Source of the DNA: Desulfonema magnum | Lineage (GTDB): Bacteria; Desulfobacterota; Desulfobacteria; Desulfobacterales; 4be13 | NCBI RefSeq assembly: GCF_017377395.1 | Contig: NZ_CP061800.1 | Coordinates: 3,679,633 to 3,743,632, forward strand | Direction of reading: 5' to 3' | DNA length: 64,000 bases | In this document: positions 35,779 to 45,602 of the stretch, piece by piece | How positions within the stretch are numbered: position 1 is the stretch's first letter | Layout: every line of letters begins with the position of its first letter | The notes under the pieces: model-generated | What the model saw: the letters and a program-made list of their open reading frames with translations, nothing else | The model's database searches: none | What the model was told of the DNA's origin: nothing | Position numbers and translations under genes: made by a program

Positions 35779-38661
35779 TTAATATCGTTGAAACTCGCTG
35801 TCATTGGGTCCGTCTATATCTAAAACGAATCCTCCCTCTGCCCCTTCCTCTGTAAAAAGTCCGGGCAGATGCTTTTCCAGTTCAGCATGATTCATGTTCA
35901 TATTTGAAGACTTCTGAGATGTCGAGAGCCTCGGAATACTGGCATATGACAGTTTGGAAACTTTAAAAAATGAGGCAATGTGCAAAAGGTGTTCTGCCTG
36001 GGAGGAGAAGCTTTGACTGGTTGACGCCATTTGTTCTGTCCCAACAACATTCTGCTGGATGACCTGGTCCAGCTGCTGAACAGCGTTATTGACCTGTGCG
36101 ATGCCGCCAGCCTGCTCTTTGCCGGACGCGCTGATTTCCTGAACCAGTTCCGCTGTTTTCCGGATTCCGGGCGCTATTTCTTCAAAAAGCCTGCCAGCTT
36201 TTTCGGCAATTTCAACACTGGACACAGAGAGCAGACCAATTTCTTTGGCCGCGGTCTGACTGCGTTCAGCGAGTTTGCGAACTTCAGACGCGACCACTGC
36301 GAATCCTTTGCCGTTTTCACCGGCCCGGGCCGCTTCAATGGCTGCGTTCAGCGCCAGCATATTGGTCTGCCGGGCGATATCTTCAATAATGCTGATTTTG
36401 TCCGAAATATGCTTCATGGCCTGAACTGTCTCTGCGACTGCTTTCCCTCCTTCCTGAGCATCCAGAGCCGCTTTCATGGCAATTTGGGAGGTCTCCCGGG
36501 CATTATCGGCATTCTGCTCCACTGTGCTGTTCATTTCCTCCATGGAACCTGAAATCTCTTCAACGGTCGCGGCCTGCTGATTCGCGCCATGGGCCATTTC
36601 CTCAGCACTGGTACTCAGCTGTTCGCTGCCAGAACTCACTTGTTTTGCAGCGGTCTGAACACTGATGGCAAACTGGTTGAGATTTTTGATCATTATATTG
36701 ATATTATTTCTGATCTCGTTGAAATTTCCCTTGTATGCCTGGGTAATCTCCTCTGGAATATCTCCTCTGGAAATCTGATCCACATATCCGGCTGCCATTT
36801 TCAAAGGGCCGATCACCGCATCCAATGTATCGTTAATACCTTTGACGATACAGGCGTAGTCTCCGCCGAATTTTTCCGCATCTCCGCGGGTATCAAGTTT
36901 ACCCGCGACCGCGCTTTTTGTCAGCATGACAGTTTCCGCTACCAGACCGTTCACGACATCAATGAGATGATTGATATTCTGTCTGATTTCATTGAAATCT
37001 CCTTTGTATTGTTCGCTGATTTTATCAGGAATATTCCCTTTGGAAATCTGATTCACATATCCGGCCGCCATTTTCAGGGGGCTGATTACGGCATCCAGGG
37101 TTTTGTTCACCTCTCTGACAATTCTGGCATACTCGCCCTCAAATTTCTCCGCACTTCCCCGGTTATCAAGATCACCTTCCAGGGCTGCCTGCGTCAGACT
37201 GCTGATTTCCTCGAGAATGTTTCTGATGTTGCTTACCATTGTGGAAAGTGATTTTCCCAGGACATCCTTTTCTGACAAAACATTTACCTCCACCGACAGG
37301 TCCCCGCCTGCAACTTTTTCCGCCACGTCAACTGTTCCTCTGAGATTGGATATTAATATGTTGAGATTGTTTATGATCTCGTTGAAATCTCCCTTATATT
37401 CATCTGTGATCTTCTCAGGAAAGTCCCCTTTGGAGATACGGTTTACATAAGCTGCCGCGACATTTAACGGTCTGATGACCGAATCCAGCGTATTATTGAT
37501 GCCGCTGACAATTCTTGCATAGTCACCGCCAAATTTTTCAGGGTTTCCCCTTGTGCCAAGTCTTCCGTTCACAGCACTTTCCGTCAGCATGACGGTTTCG
37601 GCCACCAAGCCATTTACGACATCAATACATTGGTTCAGGTTTTTCCTGATTTTGTTAAAATCCCCCTTATATGCCTCGGTAATTTTTTCCGGAATATCCC
37701 CTTTGGATATCCGGTCAACATACTGAGCCGTGACATATATCGGAGAAACAAATGCCTCAATGAGATTGTTTATTCCGTGAATAAGTTCACGCCAGCCTCC
37801 GTCAAAAGCGTCTGATTTGCCCCGGGTATCAAGTCTGCCTTCCCGAATCTGAAGCGTCAGCGTATTTATCTCTTTGGCAACATCTTTTATCTGGTGTTGC
37901 ATGCCACGAAAAGCCTGTGCCAGCTTGCCGATTTCATCTTTCTGATCAATGGTTATCTCTTTATTCAGGTCACCGTCTGCAATGATTTTTGACACGTCTG
38001 TAAAATATTTTATGGATATGATGATCGGCATAAAAATAAAAATCAGCAGCAAACCTGATACGAATGATAAAACAATGTTTAATATAATCATCAAATCTCT
38101 GACAAAAAGGGCAGCTTCATTGACAATAGGGGCAAATCTTGAACTTCTTTCGTTAATCGAAGCAATACCATCCAAAAACTTTTTTTCAAATTTTTCAAGG
38201 GGAATTATTTTTCGATCCAACTGTTCCAGAAGCTTCTGTAAAGCATACATATCCGGAGGACCCGAGGCCGCAATATCAAATGCCATGCCAAAACCGAACC
38301 ACCTGAACAATGTCCTTTCTGTCTTACTTGTAACAATAAACACGCCCTGTTGGAGTTTCACCATTTCTTCTGTTAATTGAAGGATGCCCATTTCCTGGCT
38401 GTTGTCGGACCTTGCATTTAACATCTCATAAGCCAGGGATCGGGAATTGTCGCTCCCTTCTTTCATTAGCCGGACATATTTCCGGGCATGAAATTGAAGA
38501 AGAGTTGAAAATTCAATATGATCTCTTTCCATCTTTTGCAAATGGTTCGCTGTTGCAATTTCCGCCATTCCCCATATGGAAAATAAGGAAACCGTCAGAA
38601 AAACACCGAAGATAATTATGAATTTGGTTTTAATTGGTAAGTTATTTAATACAGATGACAT
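35779..38661 (-). CDS. Methyl-accepting chemotaxis protein with a poly-HAMP array
   Basis: The 960-residue receptor has a membrane helix at about 12-32 and a periplasmic helical sensor of about 160 residues. A second membrane helix lies at about 190-220. A long cytoplasmic chain follows in which a motif like Y-V[12 protein letters not shown] occurs four times, alternating with four copies like G-R-L-x-T-R-G-x-x-E-K-F-G-G-D-Y. This is a tandem HAMP ladder. The signalling domain has [12 protein letters not shown] and E-A-A-R-A-G-E-N-G near 780. The C-terminus lacks a CheR pentapeptide. It heads the unit with cheW, cheD and galE. Confidence 0.94.
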   Translation of the reverse strand: MSSVLNNLPIKTKFIIIFGVFLTVSLFSIWGMAEIATANHLQKMERDHIEFSTLLQFHARKYVRLMKEGSDNSRSLAYEMLNARSDNSQEMGILQLTEEMVKLQQGVFIVTSKTERTLFRWFGFGMAFDIAASGPPDMYALQKLLEQLDRKIIPLEKFEKKFLDGIASINERSSRFAPIVNEAALFVRDLMIILNIVLSFVSGLLLIFIFMPIIISIKYFTDVSKIIADGDLNKEITIDQKDEIGKLAQAFRGMQHQIKDVAKEINTLTLQIREGRLDTRGKSDAFDGGWRELIHGINNLIEAFVSPIYVTAQYVDRISKGDIPEKITEAYKGDFNKIRKNLNQCIDVVNGLVAETVMLTESAVNGRLGTRGNPEKFGGDYARIVSGINNTLDSVIRPLNVAAAYVNRISKGDFPEKITDEYKGDFNEIINNLNILISNLRGTVDVAEKVAGGDLSVEVNVLSEKDVLGKSLSTMVSNIRNILEEISSLTQAALEGDLDNRGSAEKFEGEYARIVREVNKTLDAVISPLKMAAGYVNQISKGNIPDKISEQYKGDFNEIRQNINHLIDVVNGLVAETVMLTKSAVAGKLDTRGDAEKFGGDYACIVKGINDTLDAVIGPLKMAAGYVDQISRGDIPEEITQAYKGNFNEIRNNINIMIKNLNQFAISVQTAAKQVSSGSEQLSTSAEEMAHGANQQAATVEEISGSMEEMNSTVEQNADNARETSQIAMKAALDAQEGGKAVAETVQAMKHISDKISIIEDIARQTNMLALNAAIEAARAGENGKGFAVVASEVRKLAERSQTAAKEIGLLSVSSVEIAEKAGRLFEEIAPGIRKTAELVQEISASGKEQAGGIAQVNNAVQQLDQVIQQNVVGTEQMASTSQSFSSQAEHLLHIASFFKVSKLSYASIPRLSTSQKSSNMNMNHAELEKHLPGLFTEEGAEGGFVLDIDGPNDSEFQRY

Positions 38662-39480
38662 TGTTTAATATCCTTTTGTGAAAGCGTCCGAACCACTGAT
38701 TGACACTGATGAACACAGGTTGCACTGATATCTTTCACATTCCGTCGAATTCACGGGTAACATTTAAGCCTGTTGATATTTTTCTTGAAATTTTGAAATA
38801 TTACCTGCGTAATATAAGTTTTGTCAGAACTCGGGACGGGTTGATTTTAATATAAAATTTTTAAAAATCAGACGGTTACACTGAAGATGCCGGGAACCCG
38901 ACAATCCGCTGATTTTTCAAACAAATCCAGACTTTAAGGATAACCGAAGATCAGATATTGGCAAAGTTTCTCGTGGAAGAAGGTAAGATCACACCGGAAC
39001 AGATTTCCGCTATTCCCGGCATGTGCCGGATCAATGCGTGGGTTGCGGAATCTGCGAGCCGAAAACTGGCCGATTTGAAGTCAGTAACAATGAGCTGCAT
39101 ATCTGCCCGACCGACAGACTTCACAAAAAAGAATTACCGAAATCATAGCTTCTCTTGTGAACGCGCCGACCCGGCATTGGTTCAGACTGCCCTGAACGCT
39201 GACACTCGATGGTCAAGTTTTTTTCTGTCATTCCTGCGAAAGCAGGAATCCAATGCTTCCGGAACGCTGCGTCGGCCAAAAACGGATTCCTGCTTTCGCA
39301 GGAATGACAAGTTTTTTGTTCGAATCGGGTCAGAAAACTTGATCATCGAGTGACAAAAAATACATATTGTTCATCTGTTCTATGGCATAGCTATAGAAAA
39401 AAATCAAATGCAATTTGAAAAAAATAATCTTTTGTTTATAAATAATTTTTTTGTGTTATCGAGTTATTTATTGTATGAAG
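38662..39480. other. Gene-free stretch with one palindromic repeat and a possible remnant
   Basis: Inverted copies of CATTCCTGCGAAAGCAGGAATCC (39228-39312) form a long hairpin. A 131-codon plus frame at 38958-39353 begins with a plausible protein segment (E-E-G-K-I-T-P-E-Q-I) but runs through this hairpin and lacks a ribosome binding site. At most it is a gene fragment. Confidence 0.6.
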
Positions 39481-39489
39481 ATGGTTTGG

Positions 39490-39595
39490 TGGCCCTGCAA
39501 AGGTCGTGATGAATCCCGTTCAGTCCCCCGAATAATCAGCCCGCTGAATCTTATCACCACTACTTGCGCAGGACTGGCGATGGTTTTATGGTTGA
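39490..39595. repeat. Degenerate CCTGCAAAGG.GTGATGAATCCCG mini-element
   Basis: The element shares its body with the intact copy at 63271-63361, including CGTGATGAATCCCGTTCAGT and the matching inverted arm. The outer ends have decayed. Confidence 0.7.
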
Positions 39596-39686
39596 TTGTT
39601 GAACGAAAATCATATAGACTATTGGTTAGTTGAAAAGCATTAAAATAAAGAGAGCAAGTAATCCTTCTCATCAAAAAAATATAAAC

Positions 39687-39938
39687 ATGCAAGACATAAT
39701 CATTAATGGACAGGAAACTGAGTCTGACAGTGAGCTTGCCAGTTATGGGCGATCCGGTGTTTGGCTTCGCGTCACCCGCTTCCCAAATAACAACTCTGTC
39801 ACGCTCGGTCCGGATTGGCAAATCCGAACCGTTCCGAAGGAGCTGTCAATCCCCCGGAGCAGAGAAACGGATATGAGCGAAGAAGAATTAAACAAACAGG
39901 TCAGACAAGGCGAAAAACATAATGGCACACCGAGGTAA
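39687..39938 (+). CDS. Small hypothetical protein overlapping the DUF4129 gene start
   Basis: An 83-codon frame from an ATG at 39687 ends 17 bases inside the next gene. No family is recognised and no ribosome binding site is visible. The sequence is not low-complexity (ends S-E-E-E-L-N-K-Q-V-R-Q-G). It may be a chance frame or a remnant. Confidence 0.25.
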   Translation: MQDIIINGQETESDSELASYGRSGVWLRVTRFPNNNSVTLGPDWQIRTVPKELSIPRSRETDMSEEELNKQVRQGEKHNGTPR

Positions 39939-41604
39939 AAGAGCATTCGAAATCACAGATGAGGCCGTCCACCTGCTGCGCCTCTCACCATTCAGTCTCC
40001 TTTCTGTTTATTATATCGGGACCCTGCCTTTTATCCTCGGCCTGCTTTATTTCTGGGGAGATATGAGCCGAAACGCCTTTGCAAGAGAATATTGCGCTGT
40101 CTCCTCATTTGGCATCGCCATTCTGTTTGTGTGGATGAAATGCTGGCAGGCTGCTTTTCTGGTTCACGTCAGAAGTCAGATCAGCCGAAAGCCAATGCCT
40201 CACTGGTCTTTCCGTCGTATGATGAGCCTGGCCGTGACACAGACCATCATCCAGCCCACCGGATTTATTGTCCTGCCCGTGGCGCTTATGCTGACAATTC
40301 CTTTTGGCTGGTGTTATGCTTTTTATCAGAATGTTTCCGCGGAGGATGACGGTGAATTTCAGGATACAAAACAGATATGCAAAAAAGCGTGGGAACAGGC
40401 AAGACGCTGGCCCAGACAAAATCACATCCTGTTATTTGTTTTTTTTCTTTTTGGCAGCTTTATTTTTCTGAATCTGGCTGTCACTGTTTTTTTACTCCCG
40501 AGGATGCTGAAAACGCTTCTCGGTATTGAGACCTTGTTTACAATGAGCGGACTGAGTGTACTCAATACCACTTTTTTGGCAGCGATATTCAGTATCACTT
40601 ATTTATGTATGGATCCGCTGGTAAAAACAGTCTATGCGCTCCGGTGCTTTTACGGATCATCCCTTAAATCAGGAGAAGACCTGAAAGTGGAATTGAAAAA
40701 CTTTTCCCTTTATGGAAAAAAACTGGTTATGATACTGCTTTTTTTTTCCTGGATGCCAAATGCTGCCCTGGGAGGAATGGAGAATGGAGAATGGAGAATG
40801 GAGAATGGAAATTTGAATTCTCAATTCTCAATTCTCCATTCTCAATTCTCAAAAACGATTTCTTCAAAGGAGCTGGACCAATCCATAAATAAAATCATGA
40901 GTCAGCGGAAATTCACCTGGCGTATGCCGCGTGAGGAAATTCGGGAAGCATATGAGCCTCCGGGACCTTTTGAATCATTAATGAATTGGATTATAAAAAA
41001 AATTAAAAGCTTTGGAAAAACTGTCAAACGATTAATAAACAGTGTGCTGAAACGGCTGGACCAGCTTTTACCTGACAATCACCGAATCAGAGAACTTCGG
41101 GCGGCTTCAGATTGGATGCCCTCGGTGCGGAATATCTTCCTCACACTCCTTGTTCTCCTGACATGTATCTTAGCCATTTTCTTCTGGCTGACACGGCGCA
41201 AGCGTAAAAAAACTGAGGTGAAAACTGTCAGTAAAGCGATCCCTTCCGCGCCTGATTTAACAGATGATGAAATCAGAGCTGATGATCTTCCGGCAGACCG
41301 CTGGCTGCTGATGGCAAAAGAATTGTTGGAAAAAGGTGAACTGCGAATGGCTGTCCGGGCGTTCTATCTGGCGACACTCGCACATTTGGCGGAACATGAA
41401 ATGATTACCATCGCCAAATACAAATCCAACCGGGATTACCAACAGGAACTTTACAGACGAGCGCATGAAAAGCAAGCCCTTTTGTCTCTTTTCTTAACAT
41501 GCGTACAGGTTTTTGACAAAGTGTGGTATGGGATGTACGAAGTGAATCAGAAAGATGTGAGCCTGTTCGCCGAGAATTATGAAAAATTGAAACTGGAAAT
41601 TTGA
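39922..41604 (+). CDS. Membrane protein with C-terminal DUF4129 domain
   Basis: The 560-residue protein has about six N-terminal membrane helices, a further helix near 400-420, and a cytoplasmic DUF4129 region. That region has R-M-A-V-R-A-F-Y-L-A-T-L-A-H-L and S-N-R-D-Y-Q-Q-E-L. Residues about 285-310 are an in-frame translated heptamer tract (GAGAATG units followed by AATTCTC units), which should form a hairpin in the mRNA. DUF4129 proteins often belong to MoxR-ATPase/DUF58 modules of unknown envelope function. Its stop overlaps the next gene. Confidence 0.8.
   Translation: MAHRGKRAFEITDEAVHLLRLSPFSLLSVYYIGTLPFILGLLYFWGDMSRNAFAREYCAVSSFGIAILFVWMKCWQAAFLVHVRSQISRKPMPHWSFRRMMSLAVTQTIIQPTGFIVLPVALMLTIPFGWCYAFYQNVSAEDDGEFQDTKQICKKAWEQARRWPRQNHILLFVFFLFGSFIFLNLAVTVFLLPRMLKTLLGIETLFTMSGLSVLNTTFLAAIFSITYLCMDPLVKTVYALRCFYGSSLKSGEDLKVELKNFSLYGKKLVMILLFFSWMPNAALGGMENGEWRMENGNLNSQFSILHSQFSKTISSKELDQSINKIMSQRKFTWRMPREEIREAYEPPGPFESLMNWIIKKIKSFGKTVKRLINSVLKRLDQLLPDNHRIRELRAASDWMPSVRNIFLTLLVLLTCILAIFFWLTRRKRKKTEVKTVSKAIPSAPDLTDDEIRADDLPADRWLLMAKELLEKGELRMAVRAFYLATLAHLAEHEMITIAKYKSNRDYQQELYRRAHEKQALLSLFLTCVQVFDKVWYGMYEVNQKDVSLFAENYEKLKLEI
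40777..40856. repeat. Intragenic inverted heptamer tract
   Basis: Four GAGAATG units and five mostly inverse AATTCTC units lie inside the DUF4129 gene without breaking the frame. Confidence 0.88.
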
Positions 41605-42800
41605 ATCAAACCACAAATCACAAATCACAAATGACAAATCACGAATCACAAATCACAAATCACGAATCACAAATCACAAATCACAAAATACTTATTCTTT
41701 TTTTGCTCATTATTTTCAGCGTGTTTATGATCGGGATGGTCAGGCTGTTCGCGCTGCGCTTCGAGACGGGAGATGTTTATCCCAAGTATTCATCCCTTCG
41801 CTCGGATCCGCTGGGAACAAGGGGTTTTTATGAAAGCCTCGAAAATTTGGAATATGTGTCGGTCGGCCGCAATTTTCTCCGCCTGTCCGATATGCGCCCT
41901 GAGCAGGATACCACCATTTTTTACTTGGGAATCAATGTATATCAGATGAAATCTGCGGATGAACTGTCCCTCAGACATTTTGAGGAGATAGCGGCTGAGG
42001 GAGGACGCGTGATCTTTTCCTTCTTTCCTGTAAAAAGGAGGGGGTTTACAAAAAAATTGAAAAAAATTTCTTCTCTTCCTCTTGCAGATCGCTGGGGAAT
42101 AAATTTTTCTCGTTTTGAACCCGATGAAAAGCCTGACACCATAAAAAAAGCTCAGAAAGTTTTACCTGAAAAAGACCTTCCGTACTCCCTTTCCTGGCAT
42201 ACCGCACTTTATTTTGAAGAACTGGCGAACCCCTGGAAGGTGATTTATGAGTGTGACGGCCATCCGGTCATTATTGAAAAACAATTTGGCAGGGGAAGCA
42301 TTGTCTTTTCTGCGGACTCATATTTGTTCAGCAACGAAGCATTGCAAAAGGAACGTTATCCTGCATTGCTTCTCTGGTTCATGGGAAAAAATACCCGTGT
42401 GATTTTTGATGAATCACATCTGGGACTTCGGGAACAACCGGGCGTCGCAGGTCTTGCCCGAAAATACGGTCTTCAGGGGCTTTTCTGGGGAATTCTCCTG
42501 CTTGCCGGGTTGTTTGTCTGGAAAAATTCCACATATTTTGTTCCGCCTCCTGACGATGACGCGTTGACAGATGACTATGATTTTGCTTCGGAAAAAGACA
42601 CCACCGAAGGCATGGTCAGCCTGCTTCGGCGGAATATTCCCCCTGCTGAAATTCTGGGCGTGTGTGTGAAAGAATGGGAAAAGTCACTGAATCCCGGCAG
42701 GGAATTGCCGAATGAGAAATTGGAACAGATAAAGGCTTTGACGGATAAAGACCCGGTCAGAGGATATCAGGATATCTGTCAGATTCTTTCAAAAAAGTAA
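41601..42800 (+). CDS. DUF4350-type membrane-anchored protein
   Basis: The 399-codon frame begins with TTG at 41601 overlapping the upstream stop. An ATG at 41631 is an equally good start. In both cases the first 20-30 residues (T-N-H-E-S-Q-I pattern) are translated AAATCAC heptamers. A membrane helix follows, then an extracytoplasmic domain with G-T-R-G-F-Y-E-S-L and a G-R-G-S-I-V-F-S-A-D strand. A second helix lies near 300 and a cytoplasmic tail ends the protein. This arrangement matches DUF4350 partners of DUF4129 proteins. No MoxR or DUF58 gene is adjacent. Confidence 0.75.
   Translation: MNQTTNHKSQMTNHESQITNHESQITNHKILILFLLIIFSVFMIGMVRLFALRFETGDVYPKYSSLRSDPLGTRGFYESLENLEYVSVGRNFLRLSDMRPEQDTTIFYLGINVYQMKSADELSLRHFEEIAAEGGRVIFSFFPVKRRGFTKKLKKISSLPLADRWGINFSRFEPDEKPDTIKKAQKVLPEKDLPYSLSWHTALYFEELANPWKVIYECDGHPVIIEKQFGRGSIVFSADSYLFSNEALQKERYPALLLWFMGKNTRVIFDESHLGLREQPGVAGLARKYGLQGLFWGILLLAGLFVWKNSTYFVPPPDDDALTDDYDFASEKDTTEGMVSLLRRNIPPAEILGVCVKEWEKSLNPGRELPNEKLEQIKALTDKDPVRGYQDICQILSKK
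41606..41690. repeat. Heptamer array AAATCAC at the start of the DUF4350 gene
   Basis: About eleven 7-bp units (AAATCAC, AAATGAC, GAATCAC) are translated as the N-terminus. The variant AAATGAC supplies an ATG. Confidence 0.88.
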
Positions 42801-42972
42801 GGCGTGCAATTCAGATCCCGACAATGTTCCGGAAACTTGCTATTTGCACATTCGGGACTGTCGCTCCCAACTACTTATTCACAGTTCTCGTAGTTCCCGG
42901 GGGACCACCCGCCGGACGGCCTTATCGAATTTCACGGGCTATGCATGTCCCCCGATCCTAACGACCCCGATA
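42801..42972. other. Short gene-free segment
   Basis: The base composition differs from the AT-rich spacers elsewhere, with several CCCGGGGG-like runs. Nothing recognised. Confidence 0.4.
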
Positions 42973-43221
42973 TTATCTTGGCACGAGCAGCGACGGGTTA
43001 TGCTGTTTTTGTTCAGGCAGCAACTTTCTGGAGATTTCTATATCTTTCTTAATTAGCGAATTGATAATCTCATTTAAGGAAAAATTGCTGTCTTTATATC
43101 GGATATTTTCAAAGAAAAATTTTTTAACTTCTTTATCCAGATAGATCGGAATATCCAATTCCTCAAGCGGTCTGTAGAATCTGCCCTGCTCCGCATTTGT
43201 AAAATCATATTCTTTCTTCAT
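42973..43221 (-). CDS. brnA: BrnA/CopG-type antitoxin
   Basis: I place the start at 43221 (M-K-K-E-Y-D), giving an ATGA overlap with the toxin stop and AAGG eight bases upstream. A GTG nine bases earlier is possible. The 82-residue protein ends in a ribbon-helix-helix-like segment (F-S-L-N-E-I-I-N-S-L-I-K-K-D). It should bind its promoter and neutralise BrnT. Confidence 0.8.
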   Translation of the reverse strand: MKKEYDFTNAEQGRFYRPLEELDIPIYLDKEVKKFFFENIRYKDSNFSLNEIINSLIKKDIEISRKLLPEQKQHNPSLLVPR

Positions 43222-43511
43222 TTCGGACACCTTTCATGATATGCCTGTTTTTCTTTTTTTGTAGCTCTTCTGGCACTGATAATTCTCACAGACTCTGTGC
43301 CGTCATCATCTCTGAAAGTATGAACAACAACAAGAACAGCCTCGCCTAACGATTTCCCCAGCAGTATCCATCTGTCCTCGTTTTCCGAGTGATCGCCGTC
43401 GTATTTGTTCAACGCGAACGGATCTGCAAACACATATGACGCCTGTTCAAATGTTATCCCATGTTCCCGTATATTGATTTTCTCTTTATTCGGATCCCAT
43501 TCAAATTTCAT
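43218..43511 (-). CDS. brnT: BrnT family type II toxin (RelE-like fold)
   Basis: The 97-residue protein has the family opening F-E-W-D-P-N-K and H-G-I-T-F-E-Q-A. It also has R-W-I-L-L-G and the C-terminal I-S-A-R-R-A-T-K-K-E-K. BrnT is a ribosome-dependent or free RNase that stops growth when its antitoxin is lost. Order toxin-antitoxin with 4-base overlap is the usual brnTA layout. Confidence 0.92.
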   Translation of the reverse strand: MKFEWDPNKEKINIREHGITFEQASYVFADPFALNKYDGDHSENEDRWILLGKSLGEAVLVVVHTFRDDDGTESVRIISARRATKKEKQAYHERCPK

Positions 43512-43866
43512 ATCTGCCCTGTTCTACGCCTATCTTCCTGTTCCGCCATCTGTCCAATTAAATGCGAAGTTGGTATAAGCATTAATCCAATTAACCGAAT
43601 CCGCAAAACACACTGACATTAAATACATATTTCAATTTATCGTCTTTCCACCCTGTTAGCCACTGTACCGCTGTTGCCCGTTGCTTTATTTTGTACAGAT
43701 ATTAAAAAGCATAGGAAAAAAAAGTTATTGTTCATCTTCAGCAAGATTGGCAACTTTGATATGCTTATGCGAAAATAAAATTTCCGCACTCCTTGATATG
43801 CTTATGCGAAAATAAAATTTTCGCACTCCTTGATATGCTTATGCGAAAATAAAATTTTCGCACTCC
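43512..43866. repeat. Spacer with three tandem 37-bp units
   Basis: From about 43757, three copies of a unit with GCTTATGCGAAAATAAAATT and TTCGCACTCCTTGATAT each hold a GCGAAAATaaaATTTTCGC palindrome. They end at the helicase stop codon. The first 245 bp show nothing clear. Confidence 0.8.
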
Positions 43867-45234
43867 TCAAGAAAGCCGGTCCCGCTGATACACGAACTGT
43901 CTTGCTTTCGCGGCTGCTTTCAACGGGCCCACATGACTGTCCACATAATCAAAAACCCTGGCCTTTTTCTTACCCGGAGCTGCCCTTAAAATCCTTCCGA
44001 GATACTGCACCACCCGCCCGCTGAACCTGATGGGCGTTGCAATGAACAATGTGGACAAATCTTTGCAGTCAAACCCTTCGCCCACCAACTGACCCGTGGC
44101 AATCAGCACTTTGACCTCTCCCTTATTCAGCCGGTCAAGCACAGCCCGCCGCTGACTGTTGCTCAAATCTCCTGTCAGCAGATCCGCGGATACTTTGAAC
44201 TTGTATTTTAAAAGTGATTGCAGCGTCTCACAATGTTTTTTTCTGTCAGACAACACCAGCAAAACCCCCTGGCTCTGTTTCGCCTCCCGGGCCACATCCG
44301 AGGCGATGAGCTGATTTCTCTGATCATCAGCAGTCAGTTCGGAAAGCATCTTGCTGTATTCTCTGACCGGATCATAATACGGCCTGAAATCTGTTTCCCT
44401 GATAATGGCCTCAGCCTGAAGGATGTCTCCTTTTTCAACCAGTGAAGAATTGTCAACTTCATGGTGAACATCTCCCAGATGCCAGAATATCAGCACAGAT
44501 AACTTGTCCCGACGCCAGGGGGTGGCGGACAGGCCAAGCATATATTTTGAATCAAAAGCGGTCACAGCTTCTGTAAAAGTCCGGCTGGGCGCTCTGTGGC
44601 ATTCGTCAACAATCAGATATCCAATGTGTTTGGCGACCTCATTCGCACATTTATAAAGGGTTTGCACCAGTGCGACCGTTATCTTTTCACCGATATTCTT
44701 CTTTCCGCCGCCAATGAATCCCACATCTTTTTCCGGGATTCCCAGGAAGTCTCCGATCCGGTTCACCCATTGGAAAGCCAGTTCTTTTGTATGCGTCACG
44801 ATTAAGGCAGGCTGCCTGCGCTGTGCGATCATGTACAGAGCCATGACGGTTTTTCCGCTTGCAGTGGGCGCGGTCAGTGTGCCAAACTCTTTTGAAAGCA
44901 TCACTCTGACCGCTTTTTCCTGGAAAGACTTTAGCTCTCCGTTAAACTTGAAATCAGCTTCCGCAAGGACGCGTCTTCGGTCTTCAATCTCATATGAAAC
45001 ATCATGATGCCTGCACAAAAGAATCAGCTGTCGGGCATATCCCCTCGGAATAACAAGCCCCTGTCTGACTTCTGTATAAAACTTCAGCAGTTTCGGAGTG
45101 TCATCGTTCCATCGGTGCATACGCTGATTTTCAAGCCATTTGGGATTTGAAAATTTCAGTCTTTCAGTGAGAATCTCTTTTATGTTCTCAGGAATGTCAG
45201 AAAGTAAGAGATGATTTGTTATAGTGATTTTCAT
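43867..45234 (-). CDS. SF2 DEAD/DEAH-box helicase
   Basis: The 455-residue SF2 ATPase has an N-terminal domain of about 90 residues, Walker A P-T-A-S-G-K-T, motif II D-E-C-H, motif III S-A-T-P-W-R and motif V V-G-E-G-F-D. Motif VI is Q-Y-L-G-R-I-L-R. The compact layout resembles XPB/RadD-type or type III restriction-like DNA helicases. Its job may be DNA repair or defence. It stands alone between repeats, so context does not help. Confidence 0.85.
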   Translation of the reverse strand: MKITITNHLLLSDIPENIKEILTERLKFSNPKWLENQRMHRWNDDTPKLLKFYTEVRQGLVIPRGYARQLILLCRHHDVSYEIEDRRRVLAEADFKFNGELKSFQEKAVRVMLSKEFGTLTAPTASGKTVMALYMIAQRRQPALIVTHTKELAFQWVNRIGDFLGIPEKDVGFIGGGKKNIGEKITVALVQTLYKCANEVAKHIGYLIVDECHRAPSRTFTEAVTAFDSKYMLGLSATPWRRDKLSVLIFWHLGDVHHEVDNSSLVEKGDILQAEAIIRETDFRPYYDPVREYSKMLSELTADDQRNQLIASDVAREAKQSQGVLLVLSDRKKHCETLQSLLKYKFKVSADLLTGDLSNSQRRAVLDRLNKGEVKVLIATGQLVGEGFDCKDLSTLFIATPIRFSGRVVQYLGRILRAAPGKKKARVFDYVDSHVGPLKAAAKARQFVYQRDRLS

Positions 45235-45290
45235 TGGCGATGAGTCACTGAGTTATTTGAATGTCTGAATGTTAAATTAAGATTTTTTTG

Positions 45291-45585
45291 CCGGACTTTT
45301 TGCCGGACTTGCAACTCCTTTTTGCCGGACGGGGTTTGCAACTCCTTTTTGCCGGACGGGGTTTGCAACTCCTTTTTGCCGGACGGGGTTTGCAACCCCT
45401 TTTTGCCGGACGGGGTTTGCAACCCCGTCCGAAATGTTTGCAACCCCGTCCGACAAAGCTTGCAACTCCGTCTGAAATGTTTGCAACCCCGTCCAACAAA
45501 GCTTGCAACTCCGTCTGAAATGTTTTACCGGATCACCAGCAATGAAACGTTTCGGACGGGGTTGCAAACCCCGTCCGGCAAACAA
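45291..45585. repeat. Array of GCCGGACGGGGTTTGCAAC units, then inverted units
   Basis: Five 27-bp direct units (GCCGGACGGGGTTTGCAACTC and variants) are followed by three to four inverted GCAACCCCGTCCGA units and a closing palindrome. Frames across it translate only the repeat. A TTATCAA heptamer tract (45585-45604) leads to the next gene's stop. Confidence 0.85.
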
Positions 45586-45602
45586 TTATCAATTATCAAT
45601 TA

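Noticed and set aside
38958-39353. 131-codon protein gene
   Set aside because: The second half is a translated CATTCCTGCGAAAGCAGG hairpin and no ribosome binding site is present. Only the first 45 codons could be a remnant.
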